Shown here: positions 34,533 to 43,515 of the stretch, piece by piece
Layout: each line of letters starts with the position of its first letter
Position numbering within the stretch: the stretch's first letter is position 1
Assembly: GCA_963815935.1 (NCBI GenBank)
Contig: CAWFIL010000006.1
Coordinates: 62,001-126,000 of the forward strand
Reading direction: 5' to 3'
DNA from: JARIHD01 sp963815935
GTDB taxonomy: Bacteria > Patescibacteriota > Saccharimonadia > Saccharimonadales > UBA4665
Length of the DNA stretch: 64,000 bases
Notes under the pieces: model-generated
Seen by the model: only the letters and a program-made list of their open reading frames with translations
Told to the model about the DNA's origin: nothing
Database searches by the model: none
Program-made: the position numbers and the translations under genes

Positions 34533-35294
34533 TTAAATGCGGGACCAGAGGTTGCCGAAGAGCAGGCGTTGCATTGATGCGGTGCCGGCATCTTCGATAA
34601 CAACGCCATATGGGGTTTCATCTTTGGCGATTGATATGATAGCCACCTTATTGCCATATATAAGGGTGTAGCTGGACGTGGGCGCATCCGTTGCGTCTTT
34701 GAGCCACTTGCGCGCGGAGTTTTCGGCTACCTCACCGCCCTCACCAACGGCAATAACCTTGACATAGATGCCCTCAGCTATACGCCGGCGGGTAAATTGT
34801 GGAAACTTGCGATAAAGATATTGGCGCACTGGGCTCGAAGAGTACGCGCAATACTCCGGCCTTTCGAGCTGGCGGCAGGTTTCGAGTACGTCCTTAAGAA
34901 TAGTGACAACGCCATCGTCGTCCTCGTAGTAGCGCACTAACGGCTTGCCTTCGGTCCCTCTGTTACGTGCCAAAAGACCTGGAACGATTTTTTGAGCAGC
35001 GGTCGTTGACTCCAAGAGATCGCGACGCTTTTCGCGGATAATTTCGTAGATACGCTCTGGCGACTCGGCCGTGTACTGTTCGCGACTGCCTCGCCGGCGA
35101 ACACTAACTAGACCTAGCGTTACAAGGCCTTTGAGTGCGTCATAAGTAGTGCCTCGATTAATGCCCGTGTGTGCAGCTAGCTTGCGGATAGACACTGTGT
35201 CTATTTCGAGTAGGGCAGCGTAGGTAGTCGCTTCGGAGGTCGAAACACCTAGCCCTGTTAGCAGAGAGAGAATATCGCTATTGTCATTTTTCAT
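34533..35294 (-). CDS. TrmB-like transcriptional regulator
   Basis: 253 residues. N-terminal winged helix-turn-helix: LLTGLGVSTSEATTYAALLEIDTVSIRKLAAHTGINRGTTYDALKGLVTLGLVSV, then a helical linker (ERIYEIIREKRRDLLESTTAAQKI) and a C-terminal ligand-type domain with VRYYEDDDGVVTILKDVLETC. TrmB proteins are usually archaeal sugar regulators but are common in Patescibacteria. TACATT ends 7 bases before the ATG. It faces yvcK across 116 bases with an inverted repeat; a similar regulator is at 54,645. Confidence 0.8.
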   Translation of the reverse strand: MKNDNSDILSLLTGLGVSTSEATTYAALLEIDTVSIRKLAAHTGINRGTTYDALKGLVTLGLVSVRRRGSREQYTAESPERIYEIIREKRRDLLESTTAAQKIVPGLLARNRGTEGKPLVRYYEDDDGVVTILKDVLETCRQLERPEYCAYSSSPVRQYLYRKFPQFTRRRIAEGIYVKVIAVGEGGEVAENSARKWLKDATDAPTSSYTLIYGNKVAIISIAKDETPYGVVIEDAGTASMQRLLFGNLWSRI

Positions 35295-35302
35295 TGTATA
35301 AA

Positions 35303-35369
35303 ATGTACCAGAACACCTTAGGATTTGTCAATTATATGTTGCCAATGGGGCTTGGAACACCCGGTACAT
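35303..35369. promoter_or_regulatory. Inverted repeat between the TrmB-like gene and yvcK, possible operator
   Basis: ATGTACC (35303-35309) and GGTACAT (35363-35369) face each other, and GAACACC repeats beside each. The left half overlaps the -10 of the regulator gene, so autoregulation is plausible. Confidence 0.45.
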
Positions 35370-35410
35370 ATTGATACCATACCGTGAGATATATCACAGG
35401 ATTGTTAACT

Positions 35411-36565
35411 ATGGCTGAAATAGACTATCCAGAAATTGTTGAGCTTGGCGGTGGGCACGGCCTAGCTGCAGCAGCTGACGCAATAAGTGCCGAATACCCC
35501 GAAGTTACGGCCTCGGCGTTTACGACCATATCGGACAGTGGTAGTGCGACTGGCGTAGTGCGCGATGAGCTTGGTGCATCGGGTGTGGGTGCGTATGGGC
35601 TTGGTGACTTACGTAACGTACTGGGACGCGTAAGCACTAATCTGGGTGGAGAGCTATTTGGCCAACGCTTCGGCGCTTACGACACCCCGGACTCTATAGC
35701 TGAGCGTAATGACCAGTTGCGCACCGTGCTTGAACAGCATGGGCTGGTAGATGACGCCACCGACGAGCTGCTAGCGGGCGCCGTCAGTCTTGGCCATCGT
35801 CTGCAAGAGCGCGATCAAGAACGCAAACTAAGCGGGCACAGCTACGGGAATCTTGTTCTTGCATCTGCGGTTGAGTATGAGGGCCTTGTGAATGGTGCGG
35901 ACCGCATGAATCGATGGCTCCAAACCAGAGCTCGCGTACAGCCGATTAGTAGCGATCCGCATCACTTGGTGATGTACGACAACGGTGCTGAGTACTTTAC
36001 CGAAGATGTTGTTGATAGTCATCGTGTGGAGGACCCGGAATCTGCACGAATTTGGCTTACGCCCAGCGCAGAGTTAACGGACGAAGCACGTGCGGCTATT
36101 GAGCGCGCCGATATACTGGTTATTGCTCCAGGCAGTCTATGGACTTCGACGCTACCAGTCCTGGCGGTTAATGGCATTGCCGAAGCATTTCGTGTCCAAG
36201 CAAGCCGCCCTGGGACTAGCCGCATGATCGTAGCCAATCTGGTGCATGAGCCAAACGCTGGGGCTATGCCGCTAAAGAGTTACGTTCGCAAAATAGAAGA
36301 ACTTACCGAGACTAAGTTCCGGGTTATCCATAATACTGCAGTAGATGCCATACCAGCAACGTATGATCCACTAGATGACCGAGACAACGAGCTCGGCAGT
36401 CAGGGCGTAGGTGCTGCGTTAGTGTCGGCCGAAGAAATTGCCGAAGACCCCAATGACCCACTAACAGGAACCGGCAGACGGTCGGGCGTTTTTCACGACC
36501 CACCCGCGCTGGCCCGTGCTATTATTGGCGCGCATCGTTCCAGCAATAGCTACGTTGCGCTGTAA
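35411..36565 (+). CDS. yvcK: YvcK/CofD-family protein (gluconeogenesis factor type)
   Basis: 384 residues from ATG 35411. Family motifs: ELGGGHGLAAAADA, TTISDSGSATGVVRDELG, GAYGLGDLRNVLG, GHSYGNLVLASAVEY, ADILVIAPGSLWTSTLPVL and NLVHEPNAGAM. YvcK-type proteins bind UDP-sugars and affect cell-wall and carbon metabolism in Firmicutes; the CofD enzyme function (F420 synthesis) needs other genes that are not here. Its 3' end overlaps the convergent HAD gene by 16 bases. Confidence 0.8.
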   Translation: MAEIDYPEIVELGGGHGLAAAADAISAEYPEVTASAFTTISDSGSATGVVRDELGASGVGAYGLGDLRNVLGRVSTNLGGELFGQRFGAYDTPDSIAERNDQLRTVLEQHGLVDDATDELLAGAVSLGHRLQERDQERKLSGHSYGNLVLASAVEYEGLVNGADRMNRWLQTRARVQPISSDPHHLVMYDNGAEYFTEDVVDSHRVEDPESARIWLTPSAELTDEARAAIERADILVIAPGSLWTSTLPVLAVNGIAEAFRVQASRPGTSRMIVANLVHEPNAGAMPLKSYVRKIEELTETKFRVIHNTAVDAIPATYDPLDDRDNELGSQGVGAALVSAEEIAEDPNDPLTGTGRRSGVFHDPPALARAIIGAHRSSNSYVAL

Positions 36566-37461
36566 GCAGGCTCGACCTGCTCGCGCATGTCGTCAAAGCT
36601 GAGCCCAGCTCCTATGTACAGGTCTGTCGCTCTATTTGTATCTGCGATTGGCCTGAAGGCAAAAATTTGTGTGCTATCAAACGAATCGTTGCCACTGCAT
36701 GGGGCAAACTCTACATATTTATCGATGCTCACTTGACCTAGGCTACCGACGGTAGTTACGCGTTCTTGTGCGCTTTTAGGGATTTCTGTTCCCTGGCTAG
36801 GTAGCTGCTTATCGCTAGGACGACGTACGTACGCACCGGTGCAATCTAGGGGTAGATCGTTAAACGCTACCGCCTTATCGTCTACTAATTTAACTGAACG
36901 GGTATGATATACGGCTATAGGGTTCCCCTGGCCGTCGGTGGCCAGAAAGTCGAATGTCCCGCTCGCACCACGCCACCCATCGATATGTGAGCCTTTAGCG
37001 GCGCCCGGCACAACCCCCATGTACCCTTCGTAGGTGCTGAGCGGGGCCTTCATAGCCTGCCACAAGCTGTTTACTCCGTATGTAATAAGCAGATTGGGTG
37101 TAATGGGCACATCATGCAATCGATCGAGCAAGTTTGCGACATCTGGATAGGCTAGATTATGCCCGTCATCTTGTATGTAGTACTGTCCAACGGCATTGAA
37201 CGTGCTTGCTGAGAGGTGCTGTCGCATAAAGGTAATCGGCGAAAAGGTGCCCCCGTCTGCCTCTACGTTTGCTTGGGCGTCATACAGGAGCTGAACCTCA
37301 ACACCGCATTGTTCTAGTACGCCCGCCAAACGTGTTATTGCGCGAGGAGTGTCTAGTAGGGTGCGGTCGAGGTCGAGCGCCACACATTCGGGCGCCCACA
37401 GGTGAGGAATATCATCACCAATATCGACACCGCATTCGGAAAAGTTAACCCCGGAAGTCAT
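36550..37461 (-). CDS. HAD-superfamily hydrolase-like protein
   Basis: 303 residues. HAD motif I is ALDLDRTLLDT (about residues 30-38), motif II LLITYG with Thr, a Lys in the middle region, and VDDKAVAFNDLP as motif IV. The C-terminal 100 residues (YVEFAPCSGNDSFDSTQIFAFRPIAD) are not typical. Motif I has Asp-x-Asp, so it may be a phosphatase. TATAAT with an upstream TG ends 8 bases before the ATG. Confidence 0.7.
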   Translation of the reverse strand: MTSGVNFSECGVDIGDDIPHLWAPECVALDLDRTLLDTPRAITRLAGVLEQCGVEVQLLYDAQANVEADGGTFSPITFMRQHLSASTFNAVGQYYIQDDGHNLAYPDVANLLDRLHDVPITPNLLITYGVNSLWQAMKAPLSTYEGYMGVVPGAAKGSHIDGWRGASGTFDFLATDGQGNPIAVYHTRSVKLVDDKAVAFNDLPLDCTGAYVRRPSDKQLPSQGTEIPKSAQERVTTVGSLGQVSIDKYVEFAPCSGNDSFDSTQIFAFRPIADTNRATDLYIGAGLSFDDMREQVEPAYSAT

Positions 37462-37510
37462 AGCCCAGAATTATATCATATTTGCTTTTCGCTCTTTTGA
37501 GCTCATCAGC

Positions 37511-37526
37511 ATGAATGCGCATTCAT
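37511..37526. repeat. Perfect 16-bp palindrome
   Basis: ATGAATGCGCATTCAT reads the same on both strands; it lies between the HAD promoter and the hairpin after the lipoprotein gene. It may be a dimeric protein binding site. Confidence 0.45.
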
Positions 37527-37553
37527 GGAAGCAAATATGACAAGCAGACGACG

Positions 37554-37607
37554 GCCGGGACCAGGAACGAGCGAGTGCTCGCGTCGTCATGAGACCCTGG
37601 TCCCGGC
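37554..37607 (-). other. Long hairpin after the GC-rich lipoprotein gene
   Basis: GCCGGGACCAGG (37554-37565) pairs with CCTGGTCCCGGC (37596-37607), with an inner GCGAG/CTCGC hairpin in the loop. It starts 19 bases after the stop and has no T tract. Confidence 0.65.
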
Positions 37608-37625
37608 ATGAGCGGGGTAGTACCG

Positions 37626-38069
37626 TCAGTTGCTGTCCCCGGTGTTGCCGGCGGTTCGAGGCATACACACCTTGACACTGGTAATGCTCGTAATGTCTTC
37701 ATGCCCGTAGGGGGCTGCTGAGATCGTCAGCGAGTTGTCCTTACCTGGTGTGAGGGTGGTGTTGCCCCAGTGCACGTCGGACTCGTCCGGAACGCTTGAG
37801 TCGTAGTTGTCGCGCACGTGGACCGTCACATCAACCTGCGTTGTCGTCTGAGACGTCAGCGTCAGGATAGCACCGGTTACGGTACGCTTGCCGCTCTTCT
37901 GCGTCTGGTCGGCCTGCATCTGGACCTTGACGTCACTGATCGTAGTGACTTGACCCGGATTGACCGTAACGCAGTTCTGGCGACTCGCGGAGTTCTCGGC
38001 ACCACAACCACTCACGCCAAGCGCGGCAGCAATAGCGACAGGAACGAGGAGTAGGGCGAGCTTGCGCAT
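37626..38069 (-). CDS. GC-rich gene for a lipoprotein
   Basis: 147 residues. Lipobox: KLALLLVPVAIAAALGVSGCG, so lipidation at Cys 22. The mature part (VTTISDVKVQMQADQTQKSGKRTVTGAILTLTSQTTTQVDVTVHVRDN, SVPDESDVHWGNTTLTPGKDNSLTISAAPYG) looks like an immunoglobulin-like beta sandwich. Function unknown; cell surface. GC-rich codon use, leader hairpin and 3' hairpin as for the other GC-rich genes. Confidence 0.8.
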   Translation of the reverse strand: MRKLALLLVPVAIAAALGVSGCGAENSASRQNCVTVNPGQVTTISDVKVQMQADQTQKSGKRTVTGAILTLTSQTTTQVDVTVHVRDNYDSSVPDESDVHWGNTTLTPGKDNSLTISAAPYGHEDITSITSVKVCMPRTAGNTGDSN

Positions 38070-38101
38070 GGCACAGCCTCTCTGATTGAAGGGATCCCAC
38101 T

Positions 38102-38153
38102 AAACAAAGTGAGATGTCAACATAGTCCGCTATGCTCGCATCTCACTTTGTTT
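38102..38153 (-). promoter_or_regulatory. 15-bp leader hairpin of the lipoprotein gene
   Basis: AAACAAAGTGAGATG (38102-38116) pairs perfectly with 38139-38153 around a 22-base loop that itself holds CATAG/CTATG. The ACAAAGTGA core matches the hairpin at 16,763. Confidence 0.7.
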
Positions 38154-38205
38154 GTCTGCTTGTCAATGAACTTCGAGCGGTAAAAAACCGACGAGAAGTA
38201 ACATT

Positions 38206-38234
38206 ACTATGTCATACTTATGTTAAGTAGTCAA
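38206..38234 (-). promoter_or_regulatory. Promoter of the lipoprotein gene
   Basis: TTGACT (38234-38229), 17 bases, CATAGT (38211-38206) with an upstream TG, giving a leader of about 130 bases that contains the hairpin. Confidence 0.55.
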
Positions 38235-38258
38235 TATTCAGGCAATTCTATAAGGGGG

Positions 38259-38287
38259 TTGAGAAAAAGGGCTATATAGGCTAAAAT
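38259..38287 (+). promoter_or_regulatory. Promoter of tRNA-Thr(GGT)
   Basis: TTGAGA (38259-38264), 17 bases, TAAAAT (38282-38287). Confidence 0.65.
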
Positions 38288-38310
38288 AACACCGTTGTAT
38301 TGGCATTCCT

Positions 38311-38385
38311 GCCGTCGTAGCTCAGTGGTAGAGCACCTCCATGGTAAGGAGGGGGTCTCGGGTTCAAATCCCGACGACGGCTCCA
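38311..38385 (+). tRNA. tRNA-Thr (anticodon GGT), CCA encoded
   Basis: Acceptor GCCGTCG/CGACGGC, D arm GCTCAGTGGTAGAGC, anticodon stem CCTCC/GGAGG with loop ATGGTAA, T arm TCGGGTTCAAATCCCGA, discriminator T, CCA encoded. Confidence 0.95.
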
Positions 38386-38465
38386 GTACATCCGGGTATA
38401 CCTCTTCTGGAAGGGGTATTTTTATTTCTACTTTTAATTTGTAACGTCGGGAGTATTGTAAGCTT

Positions 38466-38708
38466 ATGACGATAGGAAACCTTGCACTGTGCATCGAGCA
38501 AACGCCAGATGATGGCCCTGCAGACGTTGAGGTTCGAGCTGCCTTGAGTGGTACTATTGATGGTGACACTGGTGATTTTCTGGACATGCGTCTGATGTGT
38601 AACTACCCTGGGTGCCCAGAGGGGTTTGTGGTGGCCAATGGGCTGGGAATGCTTGCAGTCGAAACAGTTCTGCAGGAATTTACACAGCATTGGCAAGACG
38701 TGCACTAG
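38466..38708 (+). CDS. Small hypothetical protein
   Basis: 80 residues, acidic: MTIGNLALCIEQTPDDGPADVEV at the start and two cysteines in RLMCNYPGCPEGF, a CxxxxxC pattern that might bind a metal. TATTGT ends 6 bases before the ATG. Not recognised; a small gene between a tRNA and rpmG. Confidence 0.5.
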   Translation: MTIGNLALCIEQTPDDGPADVEVRAALSGTIDGDTGDFLDMRLMCNYPGCPEGFVVANGLGMLAVETVLQEFTQHWQDVH

Positions 38709-38776
38709 TTTAAACATTTACATATCTAGTCCAATCTGTTATTATCAGTGGGACTTCTGAATAAAAGGTAATTTAT

Positions 38777-38980
38777 ATGGCTAAGAAAAGCGATAAGCGT
38801 AAGATTGTTGGTTTGGTCAGTGAAGAGTCTGGCGAGCGTATTTATTACACGAGCAAGAACTCACAAAACACACCAGACAAGCTTCAGCTCCGCAAGTACA
38901 GCAAAAAGTTGCGCAAGCACGTGCTGTTTGTAGAGACCAAGAAGAACCTTGGGCGCAACGAGGTAAAGGGCCGCAAGTAA
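38777..38980 (+). CDS. rpmG: 50S ribosomal protein L33, zinc-free form
   Basis: bL33, 67 residues: RKIVGLVSEESGERIYYTSKNSQNTPDKLQLRKYSKKLRKHVLFVETK. No cysteines, so the C-minus form. AAAGG lies upstream. An intrinsic terminator overlaps the stop codon. Confidence 0.93.
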   Translation: MAKKSDKRKIVGLVSEESGERIYYTSKNSQNTPDKLQLRKYSKKLRKHVLFVETKKNLGRNEVKGRK

Positions 38981-38992
38981 GCGGTCCTTTTT
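38968..38992 (+). terminator. Intrinsic terminator of rpmG
   Basis: GGGCCGC (38968-38974) pairs with GCGGTCC (38981-38987; one G-T pair), then TTTTTC. The stem includes the last codons of rpmG. Confidence 0.75.
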
Positions 38993-39027
38993 CTTTATCT
39001 TCGCTTGTGGCTTTTACAGCCGCGGCC

Positions 39028-40974
39028 CTATGTTTTGGACCGAGTGAGGTCCAGAATAGTATTGATTAACTCGGCATGGCTCCACACCAGGGGTGTGACA
39101 GATAGCGCAAAACCAGTTTCTGGGTGTACTTGTTCGGAGAGCATGCCGCTGTGCAGCGCGTGAGAAATAGACCAGTCCACGTAGTGGTGGGCGCGGTCTT
39201 GCTGCTGGGTACGAATGTAGTATTGCGCTAGCCATAGTGTTGATATGTGCCATGGGTTACCCAGGTAGTTGCCCTCAGCCGTAAAATATTTGTCATTTTC
39301 GTATCGTGGGCAGCCACCGGCCGGGCTCTTATCTAGCAGCGTGTTTTCGATACATTCTAGTGTTTGCTTAATTGATTCGGCGCCCATACTCTGCGAGCAG
39401 AAAATCATAGGGCCGTACAGGCTGGAGGTGTCGAGAGTGTTATCGAATTTGAGTGAGCCGTCTTCTTGGAGTAGGAACCCTTTGCGGTAAGCTTTGCGCT
39501 CGCTGTCAAAGAATATCTTGCTGCTCTCGAGCATTTCGGCCGCAATATCGCGCCAGTGAACGGCATCATCCGGATAGTCGAACTCGTCGGCAAAGTCGGC
39601 GGCAACTAATAAGGCCTCATGCACGATCGACGTGGTGTACGTGGTGGTCAGGAAGCGTTCTTCCCATAGGTCGTAACTGGCATGTGGCAAGCGAGTCTGT
39701 TCGTCGATGAAGGTCGACATAAAGTTGGCTGCCGGTTGGATGAGCGTATTGTACAGGCTAAATACAAAATCGCGATCCTTACTGTAGTCGTAATATTCAC
39801 CCAGCATGTATACGATAATGGCGGTTTCATCTTCCTGGATAGCTAACTCTTTGTGGTTGCCATGTAAGAGCGGGTGCCAGGTGCTGCCAATGGCGCGATC
39901 CGGCTGGTATTTGTGCATGAGAAAGCCATCGGTAGTCAAAATGTCGCGGCAGAACTCAAAGAGTTTGCGGGCTTCTTCGCGGAAACCGAGCCGGATTAGT
40001 GGCCATACTGCTAATGCAGCATCGCGCGGCCACACGTAGCTGTAGTAGTCACGTCCGTAGTTATAGATAGACGAATCACAGCTGGCGATAACGCCGCCAC
40101 GGCGGTCGCAGTGCACCTTGATGACCATTAGCGACTTTTTGACGATGTCGCGGTATTTATCGTCTAGGGTGTTAATTGTTCCCGATGCGGTTGCAAGCCA
40201 GGTCTGCCAGTGCTGGCGAGTCATTTCCAGGCGGTGTTCGATGCCTTCGCTACGAAAGCGATGATGAATTTTCTCGGCTGAGAACTGGGAGTCGGCGGCA
40301 ATAATCCAATAGTCGACATGTGTTTTTTCGCCGGCGCTTAAGCCGACGGGGAAGCGCAGCACGGAATCGACGCCACCGTGTTCTACGGCGTTATTGGACA
40401 GCTCGCCGTCTTCGGCGTCGCGGTAAGTGCCATCTTTGCCCTCGATGCCAAAATTGCCTGCTGCAAATTGGTCGTATACCTGGCCGTCTTCGTTTTGGCC
40501 GTAAATGAGCAGCGCACAGCGGCCCTTGTAGTCTAATATGTAGTTTTCGTCCGGTACAAACATTGCCGTGTCGGCACGACCGGCCCGGGAGATCTGGAAC
40601 ACCTGGTGTGTAAAGAGCCGGATATCGCGATAACCATCGGAGACATTGGCTACATCGATGCGACGGCAGAAGCCATTAAACTCGCTGTCGACAAAGTCCG
40701 TAAAGGTCAGCGTAACGCCGAGCCCTGGGTGATGTGCGACAATATTGCTAGTTAGTGAATCTGCGCTAAAGTCGACAACTGTTTCCCAACGGCCGTCATC
40801 CAGCCAGCTGAACTGGCCGTCTACCCACACACCCACCTTGTGTTGCATGCTACGAGCGTTGGTAAGGTTATCGAGGCCCACGTACGGATAATAGAAATCG
40901 TGAACCAAGCCGTACTCGTCTATTCCAACGGTAAGCCCACCATTACCGAGCATTACAGGACGGCCTTGGGTCAT
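39028..40974 (-). CDS. GH15 glucoamylase-like glycoside hydrolase
   Basis: 648 residues, no signal peptide, so cytoplasmic. N-terminal beta-sandwich domain (GNGGLTVGIDEYGLVHDFYYPYVG), then the catalytic (alpha/alpha)6 domain: YNYGRDYYSYVWPRDAALAVWPLIRLG, SYDLWEERFLTTTYTTS with the presumed catalytic Glu, and the C-terminal GNYLGNPWHISTLWLAQYY. It should release glucose from alpha-glucans. Last gene of a three-gene operon with 4-base overlaps, after GT4 and GH57. Confidence 0.9.
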   Translation of the reverse strand: MTQGRPVMLGNGGLTVGIDEYGLVHDFYYPYVGLDNLTNARSMQHKVGVWVDGQFSWLDDGRWETVVDFSADSLTSNIVAHHPGLGVTLTFTDFVDSEFNGFCRRIDVANVSDGYRDIRLFTHQVFQISRAGRADTAMFVPDENYILDYKGRCALLIYGQNEDGQVYDQFAAGNFGIEGKDGTYRDAEDGELSNNAVEHGGVDSVLRFPVGLSAGEKTHVDYWIIAADSQFSAEKIHHRFRSEGIEHRLEMTRQHWQTWLATASGTINTLDDKYRDIVKKSLMVIKVHCDRRGGVIASCDSSIYNYGRDYYSYVWPRDAALAVWPLIRLGFREEARKLFEFCRDILTTDGFLMHKYQPDRAIGSTWHPLLHGNHKELAIQEDETAIIVYMLGEYYDYSKDRDFVFSLYNTLIQPAANFMSTFIDEQTRLPHASYDLWEERFLTTTYTTSIVHEALLVAADFADEFDYPDDAVHWRDIAAEMLESSKIFFDSERKAYRKGFLLQEDGSLKFDNTLDTSSLYGPMIFCSQSMGAESIKQTLECIENTLLDKSPAGGCPRYENDKYFTAEGNYLGNPWHISTLWLAQYYIRTQQQDRAHHYVDWSISHALHSGMLSEQVHPETGFALSVTPLVWSHAELINTILDLTRSKT

Positions 40975-42180
40975 AAGCTAATACCTCTCTCGACGAGGCG
41001 GTAGCGAATGTCGTGGTAGGCGTTCATAAAGGCTATAAATGCGTCGTAGGGATTATCGTATGGGCTAAAGTAGGCGTGGATATCACCGTCGTTGAACCAC
41101 TTAGTACACATGTAGTAGAAGTGGTCGGAGGTTTGCAGTTTGCGCCAGTCGTCGATCAAAGTTAGGTCGCCCGTCTCAAGTAATCTTGTCCTCTAGTGCG
41201 TAGAGACCAGTAATCGAAGAGCTCTGCATGCTGTTGCCGAGCCAGGCGCTCAGGTCGCGTTCGGTGTCGGCCCAGGTAATGGTGTAGGGTGTATCAATGT
41301 AGTCGGCAGGCTCAAAAGCATCGATCGCTTCGCTGACGGTCATGAAGGTGTTGCCGTCGTGGCCGAGCCATTGTTTTGGCAGGTGCTCGAGGAAATCGAA
41401 GATGCCCGACTCGTGCCACTGGTGCTCACCAAAGGTTTCGTAGTCCATGAATAAGTTAAAGACGTTCGCATCCTGCGTTTCGTTGAGCCAATGGCTGAAC
41501 TTGTCGGCGGTTAGCGGCCAGCCGCTCCAGTTGCGGTCACCAAAGCGGAAAGCGATGTCGTCACTCAGGCGGTAGTTTTTCATGAGCAAACGGATGTTGT
41601 CGGTGTACGAGGGCCGATAGACGAAATTAGGACTGCGCCAGCCGAGAATCTTGTCCCAACCTTCGGCCAAGATACCCTTGTAGCCAGCTTTGTCGGCCCA
41701 GAAAGCGATGTCGTTGTTATACGAAAGCTCAGTATTACGAAAGACCTTTGGTGTTTGGCCAAAGAGCTCTTGAACTTTCTTCTCGTGCATCTTCACTTGA
41801 GCTTCAAACTCGGTACGCGAGTAGAAGAATGCCAGACTGTGATGGTACGTTTCGGCAACAATCTCAACCCGGCCGGTAGCAACTAGGTCTTTGAACGATT
41901 GCAGAACGTGCGGCGCCCAGCGCTCTAGCTGTTCCAGGATGGTGCCCGTAATGGACATACTGAGGCGGAACTCAGGGTGGTCGTTTAGTAGTTTGAGCAA
42001 GCGCTGGTTGGTGGGCAGGTATGACTTTTCGGCCACCTTATGGACGATGCGCTCGTTGCTGGTCTGGTCGTCGTAGTCGGCATCAAAATAGTTATGTTGC
42101 TTGGCAATATCGAATATAGAGTAGTGGCGCACGCGGTATGGTTGGTGAACGTGCAGGTATAGGACAATAGCTTTGCTCAT
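40971..42180 (-). CDS. GH57 alpha-amylase/glucanotransferase-type hydrolase, one frameshift
   Basis: About 403 residues. YLHVHQPYRVRHYSIFDI is GH57 region 1; RNTELSYNND carries the nucleophile Glu and FMDYETFGEHQW the acid/base Asp. The frame ends at 41176 after ALEDKIT, but the family end continues in the next frame as ETGDLTLIDDWRKLQTSDHFYYMCTKWFNDGDIHAYFSPYDNPYDAF to 40971. Length is 3n+1, so one extra base near 41178 explains the break. No signal peptide. Confidence 0.88.
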
Positions 42181-43388
42181 GCGGTGGCCTTTTCGTGGTG
42201 TTTATTATAGATAGTCATTAACTTATCGGCTGACTCATCCCAGCTGTGGCTCATGTACTCCCGGAATGAATTGGCGTACAGCTCGTCGCGCAAGGCATCG
42301 TTTTGTACTAGGGCCACTATCTTGTTGGCCATCTCGTCGATGTCCCAAAAGTCTACTTTAAGTGCGTTGCGGATGACTTCGGATACACCCGACTGCTTAC
42401 TAATGAGCACAGGAGTACCGTAACCAATTGCCTCCAGGGCGGTCAGGCCAAACGGTTCAGAAACGGATGGCATAACGAACAGGTCAGCCACACCGTATGC
42501 ATCACGCCAGTTCTTGCCGCGCTGAAAGCCCGTGAATAATACATTTGCACCGATGCCGAGATCGGCAGCTTGCTGGATGAGTTCGTTGCGCTGCTCGCCA
42601 GCTCCAACAATTAACAAGAACGTTTTAGGGGCGTGTTGCACGACAATCTGAAATGCCTTGAGCAGGTTTGGCAGACCCTTCTGGACTGTTAGACGGCCGA
42701 CATTTACGACAACGCGATAGCCAAGCTTGCGCATTTCGGAGAGATAGCGATAGACGTTTTCGCCTTCTTCGGGGATGAGAGTCTCTGGGTCGGTGTGGTT
42801 GTAGACGACTTCAATCTTGTCGGCGGGTATATTATATTCGCGAATAATCGATTGCTTGGTGTACTCGCTTACGGCAACTACGCGGTCGGCTAATAACAAG
42901 GCAAGGTTCTCGATTTCGCGCACAAACGGGTTGCCGCCCATGGGGCGGCCTGAACGGTCCGCCTCGACAGAATGGAAGTGCACGATGAGGGGTTTGCCGC
43001 TAAGCATCTTGGCTCGAATGGCGGCACGGGCGGTTAGCCAATCGTGAGCATGGATAACGTCAAATTTGGCAACGGTGGCGATACGCCCGACGGCTTCCTC
43101 GTATAACGAGGCTTGGCCAAAGATATCAACCCACTGAACTTCGCCAGTGCCCTTAACATATTTGAAGCTATCGTAGGCTATGCCTGCCTTCAAGACTTGT
43201 TCGACGTCTTGAGGATGTGCAGCATTTACGCGCATGAAATCGATGTCGCTATGGTCAGCGGTATAGGGCACGACAAATTCTATGTCGGCACCTTTTTTGG
43301 AGAGCGCTTTGCATAGTTGATAACATGCGACTCCTAGGCCACCGCTATTGTGGGGCGGCAGTTCCCACCCGAGCATTAATATCCTCAT
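42177..43388 (-). CDS. GT4-type glycosyltransferase, probable glycogen/glucan synthase
   Basis: 403 residues, GT-B fold. N-terminal GWELPPHNSGGLGVACYQLCKAL, the DVIHAHDWLTARAAI segment, VVNVGRLTVQKGLPNLLKAF, and the donor site EPFGLTALEAIGYGTPVLISKQSGVSEV (E-x7-E). Its place upstream of GH57 and GH15 genes suggests that it makes or extends an alpha-glucan that the other two trim. TATAAT lies near 43,420; AGAGGGTA precedes the ATG. Confidence 0.85.
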   Translation of the reverse strand: MRILMLGWELPPHNSGGLGVACYQLCKALSKKGADIEFVVPYTADHSDIDFMRVNAAHPQDVEQVLKAGIAYDSFKYVKGTGEVQWVDIFGQASLYEEAVGRIATVAKFDVIHAHDWLTARAAIRAKMLSGKPLIVHFHSVEADRSGRPMGGNPFVREIENLALLLADRVVAVSEYTKQSIIREYNIPADKIEVVYNHTDPETLIPEEGENVYRYLSEMRKLGYRVVVNVGRLTVQKGLPNLLKAFQIVVQHAPKTFLLIVGAGEQRNELIQQAADLGIGANVLFTGFQRGKNWRDAYGVADLFVMPSVSEPFGLTALEAIGYGTPVLISKQSGVSEVIRNALKVDFWDIDEMANKIVALVQNDALRDELYANSFREYMSHSWDESADKLMTIYNKHHEKATA

Positions 43389-43515
43389 TACCCTCTTGAC
43401 CGGCGTTAAATACTCTATACAGGCTCATTATAAGCTGAAAACAGCGTTAAGCACAACCGTATTATGCCAGTCGGAACGGGTCTGAAAATATGATTGCGGT
43501 CACACAGTAGGAGTT

